A DNA stretch of 64,000 nucleotides from Saprospirales bacterium GYS_P2D (GTDB lineage Bacteria; Bacteroidota; Bacteroidia; Chitinophagales; Saprospiraceae). Numbering within the stretch: position 1 is the first letter of the stretch; each line of letters begins with the position of its first letter. The translations under genes were made by a program, and so were the position numbers. The stretch spans positions 310,001 to 374,000 of the forward strand of contig WUUP01000004.1 in NCBI GenBank assembly GCA_009833045.1, given 5' to 3'. A model generated the notes under the pieces. That model was not told the DNA's origin. It was given only the letters and a program-made list of their open reading frames with translations, and made no database searches. Shown here one piece after another: positions 16,986 through 26,172 of the stretch.

Positions 16986-18407
16986 ATGAAGATCGAACAA
17001 ATTTATACAGGATGTCTGGCTCAAGGAGCTTACTACATCGAGAGCAATGGAGAAGCGGCTATCATCGACCCACTCAGAGAGGTCCAGCCGTATATCGACA
17101 TGGCAGAAAAGCGAAATGCAAAGATTAAATATGTTTTTGAGACACACTTTCATGCAGACTTTGTATCGGGTCACGTAGACCTCGCTGCTAAGACGGGGGC
17201 TGATATAGTGTATGGCCCGACGACTATGGAGACGGGATTTGACGCAGTGATCGGAGAGGATGGTCAGGAGTTTCAGGTAGGTGATGCGACCATACGACTG
17301 ATCCATACTCCAGGACATACTATGGAGAGTAGCTGTTTCTTATTGATAGATGAAGAGGGTAGAGAGCAGGCATTATTTACAGGAGATACACTATTCATAG
17401 GTGATGTAGGTCGTCCTGACTTAGCACAAAAAGTCATAGCAGATCTCACGCAGGATAAGCTTGCTGCGCATCTATTTGACTCGCTGCGAAATAAGATCAT
17501 GCCACTGAGCGACGATCTCATCGTATATCCAGCACACGGAGCGGGTAGTGCATGTGGTAAAAACATGAGCAAAGAAACCTCTGATACATTGGGCAACCAA
17601 AAGAAAACAAACTACGCTCTCAGAGCTGATATGACTAAGGAAGAATTCATCAAAGAAGTACTGACGGGACTCACACCGCCTCCGGGATACTTCCCTCAGA
17701 ATGTACTGATGAATATCCAGGGATATGATAGTATCGACACGGTACTCGAGAGAGGGGAGAGAGCATTGAGCCCGAGAGAATTTGAAGTGGCGGCTAATGA
17801 GACGGGTGCAGTAGTGCTGGATACACGCTCTCCACAGACTTTCGTCAAAGGATTCGTGCCAAATGCTATCAATATCGGTATCGACGGCAGCTTTGCAGTA
17901 TGGGTAGGGACACTAATCCCAGATGTCAAGCAGGAGATCCTCATCATCGCAGAAGATGGGCGAGAAGAGGAAGTCATCACCCGACTCGCCAGAGTAGGCT
18001 ATGACAATGCTATCGGATATCTCAAAGGTGGATATGAAGCGTGGGCGAAAGATGGTAAAGAGACAGATAAGATCGAGTCCATCGATGTCGATGAGCTATA
18101 TGCTCGCCAAGAGAATGGTCCGGTAAATATCGTCGATGTCAGAAAAGCCAGTGAGTATAGCAGTGAGCATGTGATCGGCGCAGAGAATGCACCGCTGGAC
18201 TATGTCAATGATAGCATGTCTATGCTGGATAAGGATAAAACCTACTATGTGCACTGTGCCAGTGGATATAGATCTGTAGTATTCACCTCTATATTGAGAG
18301 CGAGAGGATGGGACAATCTGATCGATGTCAAAGGAGGCTTCAAAGCCCTGAAGGCTTCAGAAAAATTTGAAGTGTCTGACTATGTATGTCCGACGACTAT
18401 GCTATAG
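16986..18407 (+). CDS. CstB-like persulfide dioxygenase with two rhodanese domains (copy 2)
   Basis: 473 residues with the same layout as the gene at 2408: dioxygenase domain with THFHADFVSGH, HTPGHTMESS, GDTLFIGDVGRPDL and YPAHGAGSACG; a pseudo-rhodanese with IAEDGREEE in place of the Cys loop; and an active rhodanese with HCASGYRS. The two copies are similar along their whole length but clearly diverged, so the duplication is not recent. Single-gene transcript: terminator at 18470-18496. Its promoter has both an ArsR-type and Crp-type sites, while copy 1 has only the ArsR-type site, so the two may respond to different signals. Confidence 0.88.
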   Translation: MKIEQIYTGCLAQGAYYIESNGEAAIIDPLREVQPYIDMAEKRNAKIKYVFETHFHADFVSGHVDLAAKTGADIVYGPTTMETGFDAVIGEDGQEFQVGDATIRLIHTPGHTMESSCFLLIDEEGREQALFTGDTLFIGDVGRPDLAQKVIADLTQDKLAAHLFDSLRNKIMPLSDDLIVYPAHGAGSACGKNMSKETSDTLGNQKKTNYALRADMTKEEFIKEVLTGLTPPPGYFPQNVLMNIQGYDSIDTVLERGERALSPREFEVAANETGAVVLDTRSPQTFVKGFVPNAINIGIDGSFAVWVGTLIPDVKQEILIIAEDGREEEVITRLARVGYDNAIGYLKGGYEAWAKDGKETDKIESIDVDELYARQENGPVNIVDVRKASEYSSEHVIGAENAPLDYVNDSMSMLDKDKTYYVHCASGYRSVVFTSILRARGWDNLIDVKGGFKALKASEKFEVSDYVCPTTML

Positions 18408-18469
18408 TGGTAGCATCCAAATGGAATATGATTTAGGATTTTAGTGGATTAGTATTGATTGATCGAAAT

Positions 18470-18496
18470 AGGAGCTCTATGCATGATGGAGCTCCT
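18470..18496 (+). terminator. Rho-independent terminator after persulfide dioxygenase 2
   Basis: AGGAGCTC/GAGCTCCT 8-bp stem with an 11-nt loop, followed by TTTATTTTG. Confidence 0.75.
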
Positions 18497-18530
18497 TTTA
18501 TTTTGATTTCTGTCAGTCTAACAAATTAAT

Positions 18531-18550
18531 ATATGATAATATGTTCATGT
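18531..18550. promoter_or_regulatory. Putative ArsR-type operator, site D
   Basis: ATATGA-N8-TCATGT, one mismatch from the consensus, 66 bp before the DUF1641 gene. A weak -7 element TATATTCG lies at about 18566-18573. The spacer begins TAATAT, as at site B. Confidence 0.5.
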
Positions 18551-18615
18551 TTTAGTATGATTCACTATATTCGAGGTGTCAATATTTTTTTTAGAAAAAC
18601 AAAATAATCTACGTA

Positions 18616-19290
18616 ATGACTATTGTTTCACAATCAGACTCGGTGGAGTCCCGATTGGATAGGATAGAGCATGGATTGAGCAAGATCACCGATGCACTGG
18701 AGCAGGCTCCAGCGATGCTTAGCATGGCGACAGATACCATTGATGAGCAGGTGAGTGCGCAGCGAGCACAGGGCGTCGATATCGAAGAGCGACTCCAGAC
18801 AGGGCTGCAGCTCCTCGGTAGGCTTTCTGAGCCAGGGATCGCACAGTCACTCCATGGCCTATTAGATCTGGTCGAGCAGGGTCCCGGACTGGTCTCGATG
18901 GCGGCCGACTCCATAGATGAGTCACTGTATCAGGCTAATCAGGGATCAGTACCCCTCGCACAGCGCCTTCAGAGCGCCTCCCGTCTGCTCAATCGTCTCA
19001 CTGACGATAAGCAAATCGACAAAATTAATCAACTCTTGGACCTGAGTGATCAGCTACCAGGCTTAGTATCCATGACAGTGGATACACTGGACGAATTCAT
19101 GATAGACGGAGGAGGTAACAATGTCGAACTATTCAACAAGGTACTCGCAGCGAATAAGTATGCTACCGAAAGCCCTCCAGCTAAAGTGGGTGGAATATTC
19201 AGCATACTCAAGCTCATGCGAGATAAGGATATCTCCAGAGCCACTGGCTTCTTGGTCAATTTCTTAAAAGCATTCGGTCGTAAACTATAA
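18616..19290 (+). CDS. DUF1641-type protein
   Basis: 224 residues, no membrane segment. The sequence contains three related units of about 65 residues, each with a (P)GLVSMA(A/T)D(S/T)(I/L)DE-like motif (ML SMATDTIDEQ, LVSMAADSIDES, LVSMTVDTLDEF). DUF1641 proteins commonly sit beside sulfide:quinone oxidoreductase or formate dehydrogenase genes, as here, with 16 bp to the next gene; their biochemical role is not established. A role as a partner or membrane-docking helper of the oxidoreductase is conjecture. Confidence 0.75.
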   Translation: MTIVSQSDSVESRLDRIEHGLSKITDALEQAPAMLSMATDTIDEQVSAQRAQGVDIEERLQTGLQLLGRLSEPGIAQSLHGLLDLVEQGPGLVSMAADSIDESLYQANQGSVPLAQRLQSASRLLNRLTDDKQIDKINQLLDLSDQLPGLVSMTVDTLDEFMIDGGGNNVELFNKVLAANKYATESPPAKVGGIFSILKLMRDKDISRATGFLVNFLKAFGRKL

Positions 19291-19306
19291 ATAAAACTAA
19301 AAAACT

Positions 19307-20500
19307 ATGTCACATCATAAAATAGTAATCGTAGGTGGAGGAAGTGCAGGACTCACTGTCGCCTCTCAACTGCTCAATCATCAAGAAGATCTCGATATCG
19401 CTATCATCGAGCCATCTGACAAGCATTATTATCAGCCGCTCTGGACACTCATCGGAGCCGGTGTTTTTCCAAAAGAGGAGTCAGAGCGTATGGAGGCTGA
19501 CTTCATCCCTGCTGGAGCGACCTGGATACAGGATAAGGTAGCTTCATTTGATCCAGAGAATAATAAAGTAAGTCTCGCCTCTGGTAGTGATGTGGGCTAT
19601 GACTATCTGGTAGTGGCAGCAGGTATCCAGATCGACTGGGATGCTATAGAAGGACTCTCTGAGAGTGTAGGACGCCCAGGTACAGGAGTCGTGTCTAATT
19701 ATTCGTATGATACCGTAGACTCTACTTGGGAGACGATCAAATCTATGAAAAGCGGTACGGCCTTATTCACTCACCCTTCGACTCCGATCAAGTGTGGTGG
19801 GGCACCTCTGAAGATCACCTATCTGGCGGCTGATCACTGGACTAAGGCAGGTGTAAGAGGCAACATTAAAATGAAATTTATCAAAGGTGGTCCAGGCATC
19901 TTCGCAGTGAAGAAATATGCCGACTCACTGACTAAGGTCGCTGCTCGTAAAGACATCGAGTGTGTCTGGCAGACGGACCTCGTAGCTATCGATGCTGCCA
20001 AGAAAGAAGCAACATTTAGAAATCTCGATACAGGAGCAGAGACGGTAGAAAAATATGATATGATCCATGTCACGCCTCGCATGAGTGCACCTGATTTTAT
20101 CAAGCAGAGCCCATTAGCTGCTGAGTCAGGATGGGTAGATGTAGATAAGCATACCACTCAGCACAATCGATATGCTAATGTATTTGCTCTCGGTGACAAC
20201 AGCAGTTTGCCAACCTCTAAGACAGGTGCAGCTATCAGAAAACAAGCTCCTACTACTGTACACAATCTAATGGCTGCAATGAATGGTATGCCACTACCAG
20301 CATCTTATAATGGCTATACATCATGTCCATTAGTGACGGGCTATGGTTCGTTGATTTTGGCGGAGTTTGATTATGATAAGAAGCCTATGGAGTCATTCCC
20401 ATTTGATCAATCTAAAGAGCGCTATAGTATGTATGCACTGAAAGCCTACGGTCTGCCGAGGATGTATTGGCATGGGATGCTCAGAGGGAGAGAATTTTAA
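19307..20500 (+). CDS. sqr: Sulfide:quinone oxidoreductase, type II
   Basis: 397 residues. FAD-binding GGGSAGLTVA at the N-terminus, a second nucleotide-binding-like region, and the two redox cysteines Cys163 (IKCGGAP) and Cys340 (YTSCPLVTGYG) seen in type II SQR, including the mitochondrial SQRDL. Type II enzymes pass sulfane sulfur to a thiol acceptor to make persulfide, which the CstB-like enzymes of this island would then oxidise, while electrons enter the quinone pool used by cytochrome bd. It is transcribed with the DUF1641 gene and ends at a terminator at 20572-20596. Confidence 0.9.
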   Translation: MSHHKIVIVGGGSAGLTVASQLLNHQEDLDIAIIEPSDKHYYQPLWTLIGAGVFPKEESERMEADFIPAGATWIQDKVASFDPENNKVSLASGSDVGYDYLVVAAGIQIDWDAIEGLSESVGRPGTGVVSNYSYDTVDSTWETIKSMKSGTALFTHPSTPIKCGGAPLKITYLAADHWTKAGVRGNIKMKFIKGGPGIFAVKKYADSLTKVAARKDIECVWQTDLVAIDAAKKEATFRNLDTGAETVEKYDMIHVTPRMSAPDFIKQSPLAAESGWVDVDKHTTQHNRYANVFALGDNSSLPTSKTGAAIRKQAPTTVHNLMAAMNGMPLPASYNGYTSCPLVTGYGSLILAEFDYDKKPMESFPFDQSKERYSMYALKAYGLPRMYWHGMLRGREF

Positions 20501-20571
20501 GAGAATATATAAAAAGCACAAGTACGCTAAGACGCAATAGTCATTTCTGATCATTAAGATCAGTTTTAGTG

Positions 20572-20596
20572 GAGGGAATCTCGCCAAGATTCCCTC
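20572..20596 (+). terminator. Rho-independent terminator after sqr
   Basis: 10-bp stem GAGGGAATCT/AGATTCCCTC with loop CGCCA, followed by TTTTATTTTG. Confidence 0.85.
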
Positions 20597-20611
20597 TTTT
20601 ATTTTGTGATC

Positions 20612-21079
20612 TTAGTATACCTTGATGATTTTGATCTTGCGACCATTCATATGGATCGTATCTCCCGCCTTTTTTTGGTGGAGCTGCTCGTAGATCGGAG
20701 CAGCTGTCGATAGGCCAAAAAATCGATCCGAACTCACCGCAAACTTACCTATGGCATCAGCTATCAAGTATCGTCCCGCATCAGTGATGGCGATCGCACC
20801 CATATCGATATAGTCGGGGACATAGCTGCGAGCTACACTATTGACTGTGGTGAGATGAGACTGTAGCTGCTGCGCCTGACTGCTCAGTTTGTCGAGCTCC
20901 TGTCTCATCATTTCACGACTCGTTTCGAATTTGTCACCAGCGCTGCTTTTGCTCTCATTAGCCATACCTTCTTCCACGCTGGCGATAGACGACTGTAGCT
21001 GCTGAAGCTTATCCATCAGATGATTTTTGGCTGCAGTCAATACCTCCTCACGAGTATGTATGGTAAGGGTCTTAGTCAT
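20612..21079 (-). CDS. GreA/GreB-like transcription factor-related protein
   Basis: 155 residues. The N-terminal coiled-coil with SSAGDKFETSREMMRQELDKL resembles the Gre-factor hairpin, and the C-terminal part (YIDMGAIAITDAGRYLIADAIGKFAVSSDRFFGLSTAAPI) resembles the GreA/GreB C-terminal domain. Such proteins are common in Bacteroidota, often mislabelled 3-oxoacyl-ACP synthase. It may bind the RNA polymerase secondary channel. It overlaps the upstream serine hydrolase gene by 8 bp, implying coupled translation. Confidence 0.7.
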   Translation of the reverse strand: MTKTLTIHTREEVLTAAKNHLMDKLQQLQSSIASVEEGMANESKSSAGDKFETSREMMRQELDKLSSQAQQLQSHLTTVNSVARSYVPDYIDMGAIAITDAGRYLIADAIGKFAVSSDRFFGLSTAAPIYEQLHQKKAGDTIHMNGRKIKIIKVY

Positions 21080-22307
21080 CTATCGCTGAGTATACGAGCT
21101 GTCTCATCATATCACTGTATTTATTAGTATATGGCCAGTATTGAGTCAGTAGGATAGCGACCATATCTTCCTCTGGATCTACGACGAAATAGGTATTAAA
21201 TGCACCATTCCAATAGAAAGAACCGGGACTACCGCTGAGCTTATCATCAGCTATATCAGTATGTACGCCAAATCCTAATCCAAATCCTCGTCCTGCATCA
21301 AATGGCAGCTCGCTGATATGATCTGTCGTCATGAGCTCGAGTGTCTTTCTGCTGATAATACGGATGCCGTCGAGTTCTCCATCATTCAGTAGCATCAGTG
21401 CGAATCGAGCGTAATCCTGAGCAGTAGAGAATAGACCGTGAGTGCCCCCGTAGATAGTATTGCCCTGTAATGATGACCACTGATCTACAGGAGCGAGACT
21501 GCCATCCTCCTGCATCTGGTGGAGACCTGCGACTCGATCCTGCTTAGCAGGATCGACATTGTATCCAGTATCGTCCATGCCCAGTGGTTTGAATATATTT
21601 TCTCGGAGGTATTGATCAGTGCTCATACCCGATATCTTTTGGATGAGATAGGCCAGCACATCTGGAGAGGCACTATAGTTCCACTGCTCTCCAGGATGTC
21701 CCATGAGTGGGTAGGTGAGGAGAGCCATCACACGTTCTTCTATGTTTTGGTATTCATTTTCATAGAGTAGTGAGAATAGCTTTTTATCATAGTCATTTTG
21801 GCCCAGACCATGTGAGAATCCTGCAGTATGTGATAGTAGATGCCACATCTGTACGGGGCTCTTGGGGCTGACATATTCATACTCCACCGATTCTTCGCTG
21901 CTTCCTTTGACAGGCTGGATGACTTTTAGTTCAGCGAACTCTGGTATGTACATCGATACGGGATCAGTGAGCTGAAAGTAGCCAGCCTCATACAGCTGCA
22001 TGAAGGCTACCGATATGATCGGCTTAGTCATAGACTGCATGTAGAATATCTTATCCTCGGTCATGGGAGTACGTGTCACGAGATTGTCATAGCCCAGGGC
22101 CTCATAATGAGCGAGCTGTCCATGTCTATAGATCAGACTGACGGCTCCAGGGATAGTAGAAGACTTAATCTCACGGCTGATATATGCCTCGTATCGATCG
22201 AGACCCGACTCAGAAAATCCAGCGGCCTTGGTATCTACCGTTTGGAAATCTTGAGCTATCAGAAAGCTCCAAGTGAGGAGCAGAAATAAGGATAGTTTTA
22301 GTTTCAT
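21072..22307 (-). CDS. Secreted serine hydrolase of the beta-lactamase class C / DD-peptidase family
   Basis: 411 residues. Signal peptide MKLKLSLFLLLTWSFLIAQ, then a beta-lactamase (PF00144) fold: the SxxK motif in MQSMTKPIIS, the tyrosine motif in WNYSASPDVLAYL, and a late GFGVHTD region. Family members hydrolyse esters, D-amino-acid peptides or beta-lactams; true AmpC activity cannot be predicted from these motifs alone. Export to the periplasm is expected. Confidence 0.85.
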   Translation of the reverse strand: MKLKLSLFLLLTWSFLIAQDFQTVDTKAAGFSESGLDRYEAYISREIKSSTIPGAVSLIYRHGQLAHYEALGYDNLVTRTPMTEDKIFYMQSMTKPIISVAFMQLYEAGYFQLTDPVSMYIPEFAELKVIQPVKGSSEESVEYEYVSPKSPVQMWHLLSHTAGFSHGLGQNDYDKKLFSLLYENEYQNIEERVMALLTYPLMGHPGEQWNYSASPDVLAYLIQKISGMSTDQYLRENIFKPLGMDDTGYNVDPAKQDRVAGLHQMQEDGSLAPVDQWSSLQGNTIYGGTHGLFSTAQDYARFALMLLNDGELDGIRIISRKTLELMTTDHISELPFDAGRGFGLGFGVHTDIADDKLSGSPGSFYWNGAFNTYFVVDPEEDMVAILLTQYWPYTNKYSDMMRQLVYSAIDD

Positions 22308-22419
22308 TGACTCTTTATTTAGTCTTCCAAAACTAACAAATTCTCCGTGAGAGGAGTCATCATAAATTGACTCTTCGAGATGTACCTATGCAGGTATTAA
22401 AGCAGATACTGCTATAAAG

Positions 22420-24777
22420 CTATATGATGATATCGTACTCGCTGAGTAGCTCCTTGAGCTGTATCGGGGAGAATGGTTTACTGAGATGTCCGTTCATGCC
22501 TATTTGTTTCGCTCTCTTGCGGTGGTCCAGCATATTTGATGCTGTGAGTGCGATGATAGGGGTATCATGATTGAGATTTTTAGTAGTACGTATCATCCGA
22601 GTCGCTTCAAATCCGTCCATCTCAGGCATCTGAATATCCATGAATATCAAGTCATACTTCGCTTGAAATACTTGGTCCACAGCTTCATTACCATTATTAG
22701 CCAGATCATACTTAAGACCATTCTTTTCGAGTAGTCGAGTGATATACTTCTGATTGATCAGATTATCCTCTACGATAAGGATAAGATTCTGATCTGATTC
22801 TTTGACTACGGGAGTAGCTTTTTGAAGAGTGGCTTCTACTTTCTTGACCTTCTTAGATGCCTTAGCGAATGGGATTTTAAATGTAAAGGTAGTACCGATC
22901 CCTATAGCACTACTCACAGATATCTGCCCACCCATGAGCTCTATGAGATCCTTGGTGATGGTGAGTCCGAGCCCAGTACCTTGTTTGTAGGTTTCAGAGT
23001 TATTGATCTGCTGAAATTTTTCAAATATCTGACTCAGATTGGCCTCCGATATACCGACACCAGAGTCTTTAATCTCAAACTGGAGATAGTGATTTTCATC
23101 TGTTTCTTTGATCTCATGGACCTTCATGCTGATGACGCCTTGATCGGTGAATTTTACTGCATTGCCCAATATATTATTGAGTATCTGCTGCAGATGTATT
23201 TCGTCACCTTTGACATATTGAGGTACTGTATCACCGATCTCCAGACTGACTGTCACATTCTTTTTCTTGACATTAGTCGAGGTGATATGATGAATGTTTT
23301 TGAGACATTTGGAAAGATCAAAGTCATCGCTGCGTACATGCATTTTTCCCGATTCTATCTTGGCGAGATCGAGGATATCGTTGATCAGAGCTAGCAAAAA
23401 CTTAGAAGAATAGTCCAGCGTCTCAATATAGTCTGACTGCTCGTAGGATGGATCCGTATCCTTCAGGAGGCTGGTCATCCCTATGATGGCATTGAGCGGG
23501 GTTCGTATTTCATGACTCATATTAGCCAGAAATGCCTTCTCCGCTTTCTCGGCATTTTCAGCGATCTGCTTAGCTCGGATGAGCTCCTCTCTGAATATGA
23601 CTTTGTCCGTGATATCCGTCTGTATCGACATGTATCCTTGGATGTTGCCTTTTTCATTGTATAGTGGATTGCAGACGATATTGACCCAGTATGGAGTCCC
23701 ATCTTTGCGATAGTTGATCAGCTCGACGTCAAACGAGCTCTGCTTTTGAATGCTGGTACTCATGATCTTGATGACCTCAGGATCGGAGTCTTCGCCCTGC
23801 AGGATTTTGCCTGGGATTTTACCGAGCATTTCTTCCATCTTATAGCCTGTCAGTCTGGTGAACCCTTCATTAGTCCATTCTACATGTCCGACTACATCTG
23901 TGATCACTACACCATTGTCTGTCTGGCTGGCGACTAAGGATAGCCTCTCTATTTTTTCTTGCGAATTTTTAAGTTCGGTGATATCCTTACTCATACCGAG
24001 CAGGCCTATGATGTCTCCTTTTTTATTCCTCATTGGAAATTTTGAGACCATCAGCCATCCCTTTTCACCTTCTTTATTGATCCATTTTACTTCTTGATCT
24101 TTGAGGATATATCCTTCTTCTATGATCCTTTGTTCGATCTGGATGGCTGGCTCTGCGACTACTTGTGGATAGATATCCATATCTGTTTTGTACAGGATAT
24201 CTTCCATCTTATCAAAGCCTGAAAATTTAAGATCAGCCTCGTTAGATAATATTTTTCGGAGCTTGAGATCCTTGAGAAATATAGCATCTGGCAGATTGGC
24301 GATTACATTTTGGAGCCTGTGCTTTTCCTCTTCGATGATTACAGCCATCTCAGCCAGTCGAGCATTACTCATGGCATTGATCAGTGATCTACCGAAAAAC
24401 TTCAGGATGGGTTTTATTTCATTGGTATGCTCATTATTGAGCGGATGTGATCTGACGAAATAAAAGATATGATCAGCTGTGATATTGCTGAGGTAATGGT
24501 ATTCGCCATCATGTGGGATCTCACTGAGCTCAAATTTGCTATTATTGAACTGTAGGCGTTTTTGGATCTCCTCTGAGAATGGAGCTTTCTTTTTGAATGC
24601 TGGTACGATGTGCTCTATACCATCTATAGTGATGATGGCACCACTGGAGCAATTGAGCCGCTTGAGCCACAGGGGTATTGTCTTTTGGATGATCTTAGTG
24701 TAGTCCTGCTCATTGCCTATGGTCAGCGTGAGCTCGAGTAGTATCTCGGTCAATATGTTTTTATGGATTTCACTCAT
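22420..24777 (-). CDS. PAS-domain hybrid sensor histidine kinase with receiver domain
   Basis: 785 residues without membrane segments. An N-terminal GAF-like region (about 1-140), two PAS domains (about 155-275 and 280-400, the second with TDNGVVITDVVGHVEWTNEGFTRLTGY), HisKA with FLANMSHEIRTPLNAI (phospho-His near 425), HATPase_c with LNNILGNAVKFTDQG and GTGLGLTI, and a C-terminal receiver with FMDIQMPEMDGF. The signal is sensed in the cytoplasm, and no separate response regulator is adjacent. It overlaps the FIST gene by 8 bp, so the two are translationally coupled and probably work together. Confidence 0.9.
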   Translation of the reverse strand: MSEIHKNILTEILLELTLTIGNEQDYTKIIQKTIPLWLKRLNCSSGAIITIDGIEHIVPAFKKKAPFSEEIQKRLQFNNSKFELSEIPHDGEYHYLSNITADHIFYFVRSHPLNNEHTNEIKPILKFFGRSLINAMSNARLAEMAVIIEEEKHRLQNVIANLPDAIFLKDLKLRKILSNEADLKFSGFDKMEDILYKTDMDIYPQVVAEPAIQIEQRIIEEGYILKDQEVKWINKEGEKGWLMVSKFPMRNKKGDIIGLLGMSKDITELKNSQEKIERLSLVASQTDNGVVITDVVGHVEWTNEGFTRLTGYKMEEMLGKIPGKILQGEDSDPEVIKIMSTSIQKQSSFDVELINYRKDGTPYWVNIVCNPLYNEKGNIQGYMSIQTDITDKVIFREELIRAKQIAENAEKAEKAFLANMSHEIRTPLNAIIGMTSLLKDTDPSYEQSDYIETLDYSSKFLLALINDILDLAKIESGKMHVRSDDFDLSKCLKNIHHITSTNVKKKNVTVSLEIGDTVPQYVKGDEIHLQQILNNILGNAVKFTDQGVISMKVHEIKETDENHYLQFEIKDSGVGISEANLSQIFEKFQQINNSETYKQGTGLGLTITKDLIELMGGQISVSSAIGIGTTFTFKIPFAKASKKVKKVEATLQKATPVVKESDQNLILIVEDNLINQKYITRLLEKNGLKYDLANNGNEAVDQVFQAKYDLIFMDIQMPEMDGFEATRMIRTTKNLNHDTPIIALTASNMLDHRKRAKQIGMNGHLSKPFSPIQLKELLSEYDIII

Positions 24778-25906
24778 TGATAGCGCAGACTACGACTGTT
24801 TTATTAAATACTTCTAAGAAAGCGTCTCCGTTATTAGCGATTTCACCGAGTGTCAATGCTCCGAATCCTTTATTCTTTGGATCTACTTTTTGAAGTTCTT
24901 TATTGAAATTTTCTTCTAAAAATAAGACTCTACTGATACAGTCTATTAGTATGAGATCACTGTATTCATTTTTTTCTGTAGCTATGCTGTAGGCTTTTTC
25001 TGCACCGCTCAGTAGACTGTCCATATTGCCATACAGGACCTTGATATGGCTGCCTGTATCGATGTTGTCTATGACGTGTATATCATCCCCATCATATGAG
25101 AAGGGGTCTCGTACGACCATCTCTGCATCGAGCTTTGATATGCCAAAGGGATAGGATTTAGTGGTGTCAAAGAAGTTTTCGAAATCAAATGGACTGCCGC
25201 TGTGCTGCTCTACGATCTCCTGGTATACCTCTTTAGCAGGTCGCCAGTCGAGCGAATGAATGATATTGCCGGTAGATTCTGTCACTTTCATCGTCTCAGA
25301 GATGGGAGTCCATCCATGAGCTACACCTATAGTAGTTTTTAGATCTGTGATGCCGATCTGGATTCCATCATATTTTAATCCCTCATTTGTATATATACAT
25401 GGAAACTGCTGAAAGGACAAGGATCCTGCTCCTCCACCTACATAGTTGGGTATACTACCAAAAGTATTATACAGGGCCTCCACACAGGTGGATTTTTGAG
25501 CATAAAGTGCATCTGCTATTACGAAAACTGTTTTACCCTCAGGATTGATTTCTGCATATTTATCCATGAGCTTGACAGATGGATCCGTACAGTCTTGATC
25601 CATCCATATGGTCTGTATCTCTGACTCAAGTCCGATCACGATGCTCCCATTGCTATAGCGATCACCCTCATATACGATCTCGGGGAAAACGCCTCCGATA
25701 ATCTGAAGATCTGAGGCCTGTAGGATCTCGTCATACTCCTCTCGGATCATATCTGTACCTGAGGCAGTAAAAATGATAGCACTATTGATATCTGTGTGCT
25801 TTGATAGTCGATGTAGAGCTTCTTTTAGCTCTTGGGTGCTATGATTTCCAGCTATGTGCTCTTTCAGCATTTTTTGTGAGGTGTTTATTTCTATGTAAAG
25901 AGACAA
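24770..25906 (-). CDS. FIST domain protein (predicted small-ligand sensor)
   Basis: 378 residues with FIST N (INSAIIFTASGTDMIREEYDEILQ... GNGSIVIGL-like region) and FIST C domains (GVAHGWTPISETMKVTESTGNIIHSLDWRPAKEVYQ, and GFGALTLGEIANNGDAFLEVFNKTVVVCAI at the end). FIST proteins are thought to bind small ligands such as amino acids and signal to kinases or cyclases. No membrane segment. It is the upstream gene of the pair with the hybrid kinase, which suggests that it supplies ligand information to it. Confidence 0.87.
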   Translation of the reverse strand: MSLYIEINTSQKMLKEHIAGNHSTQELKEALHRLSKHTDINSAIIFTASGTDMIREEYDEILQASDLQIIGGVFPEIVYEGDRYSNGSIVIGLESEIQTIWMDQDCTDPSVKLMDKYAEINPEGKTVFVIADALYAQKSTCVEALYNTFGSIPNYVGGGAGSLSFQQFPCIYTNEGLKYDGIQIGITDLKTTIGVAHGWTPISETMKVTESTGNIIHSLDWRPAKEVYQEIVEQHSGSPFDFENFFDTTKSYPFGISKLDAEMVVRDPFSYDGDDIHVIDNIDTGSHIKVLYGNMDSLLSGAEKAYSIATEKNEYSDLILIDCISRVLFLEENFNKELQKVDPKNKGFGALTLGEIANNGDAFLEVFNKTVVVCAINE

Positions 25907-26172
25907 TATTTTACTACCAGTATACCTAAAGAAAATAGCAAAATATTGACTCAGAGTGCGTGGTTAGTCTCACTCTGGGTTCAGTAAAGATATGTATATG
26001 GACGATTTTTGAGGATTTTGGTTCAATTTCTATTATTTCAAAAAAATAGAATCCCTATCAAACCTATCGCAAAGTCATGCTGTCTATGAATTGGACTCAC
26101 GTCTAAAACTACCTATCTAACACATTCTCCCGAAAGGGAAATACGCAACAATATCAAACTCTAAAACTACCT

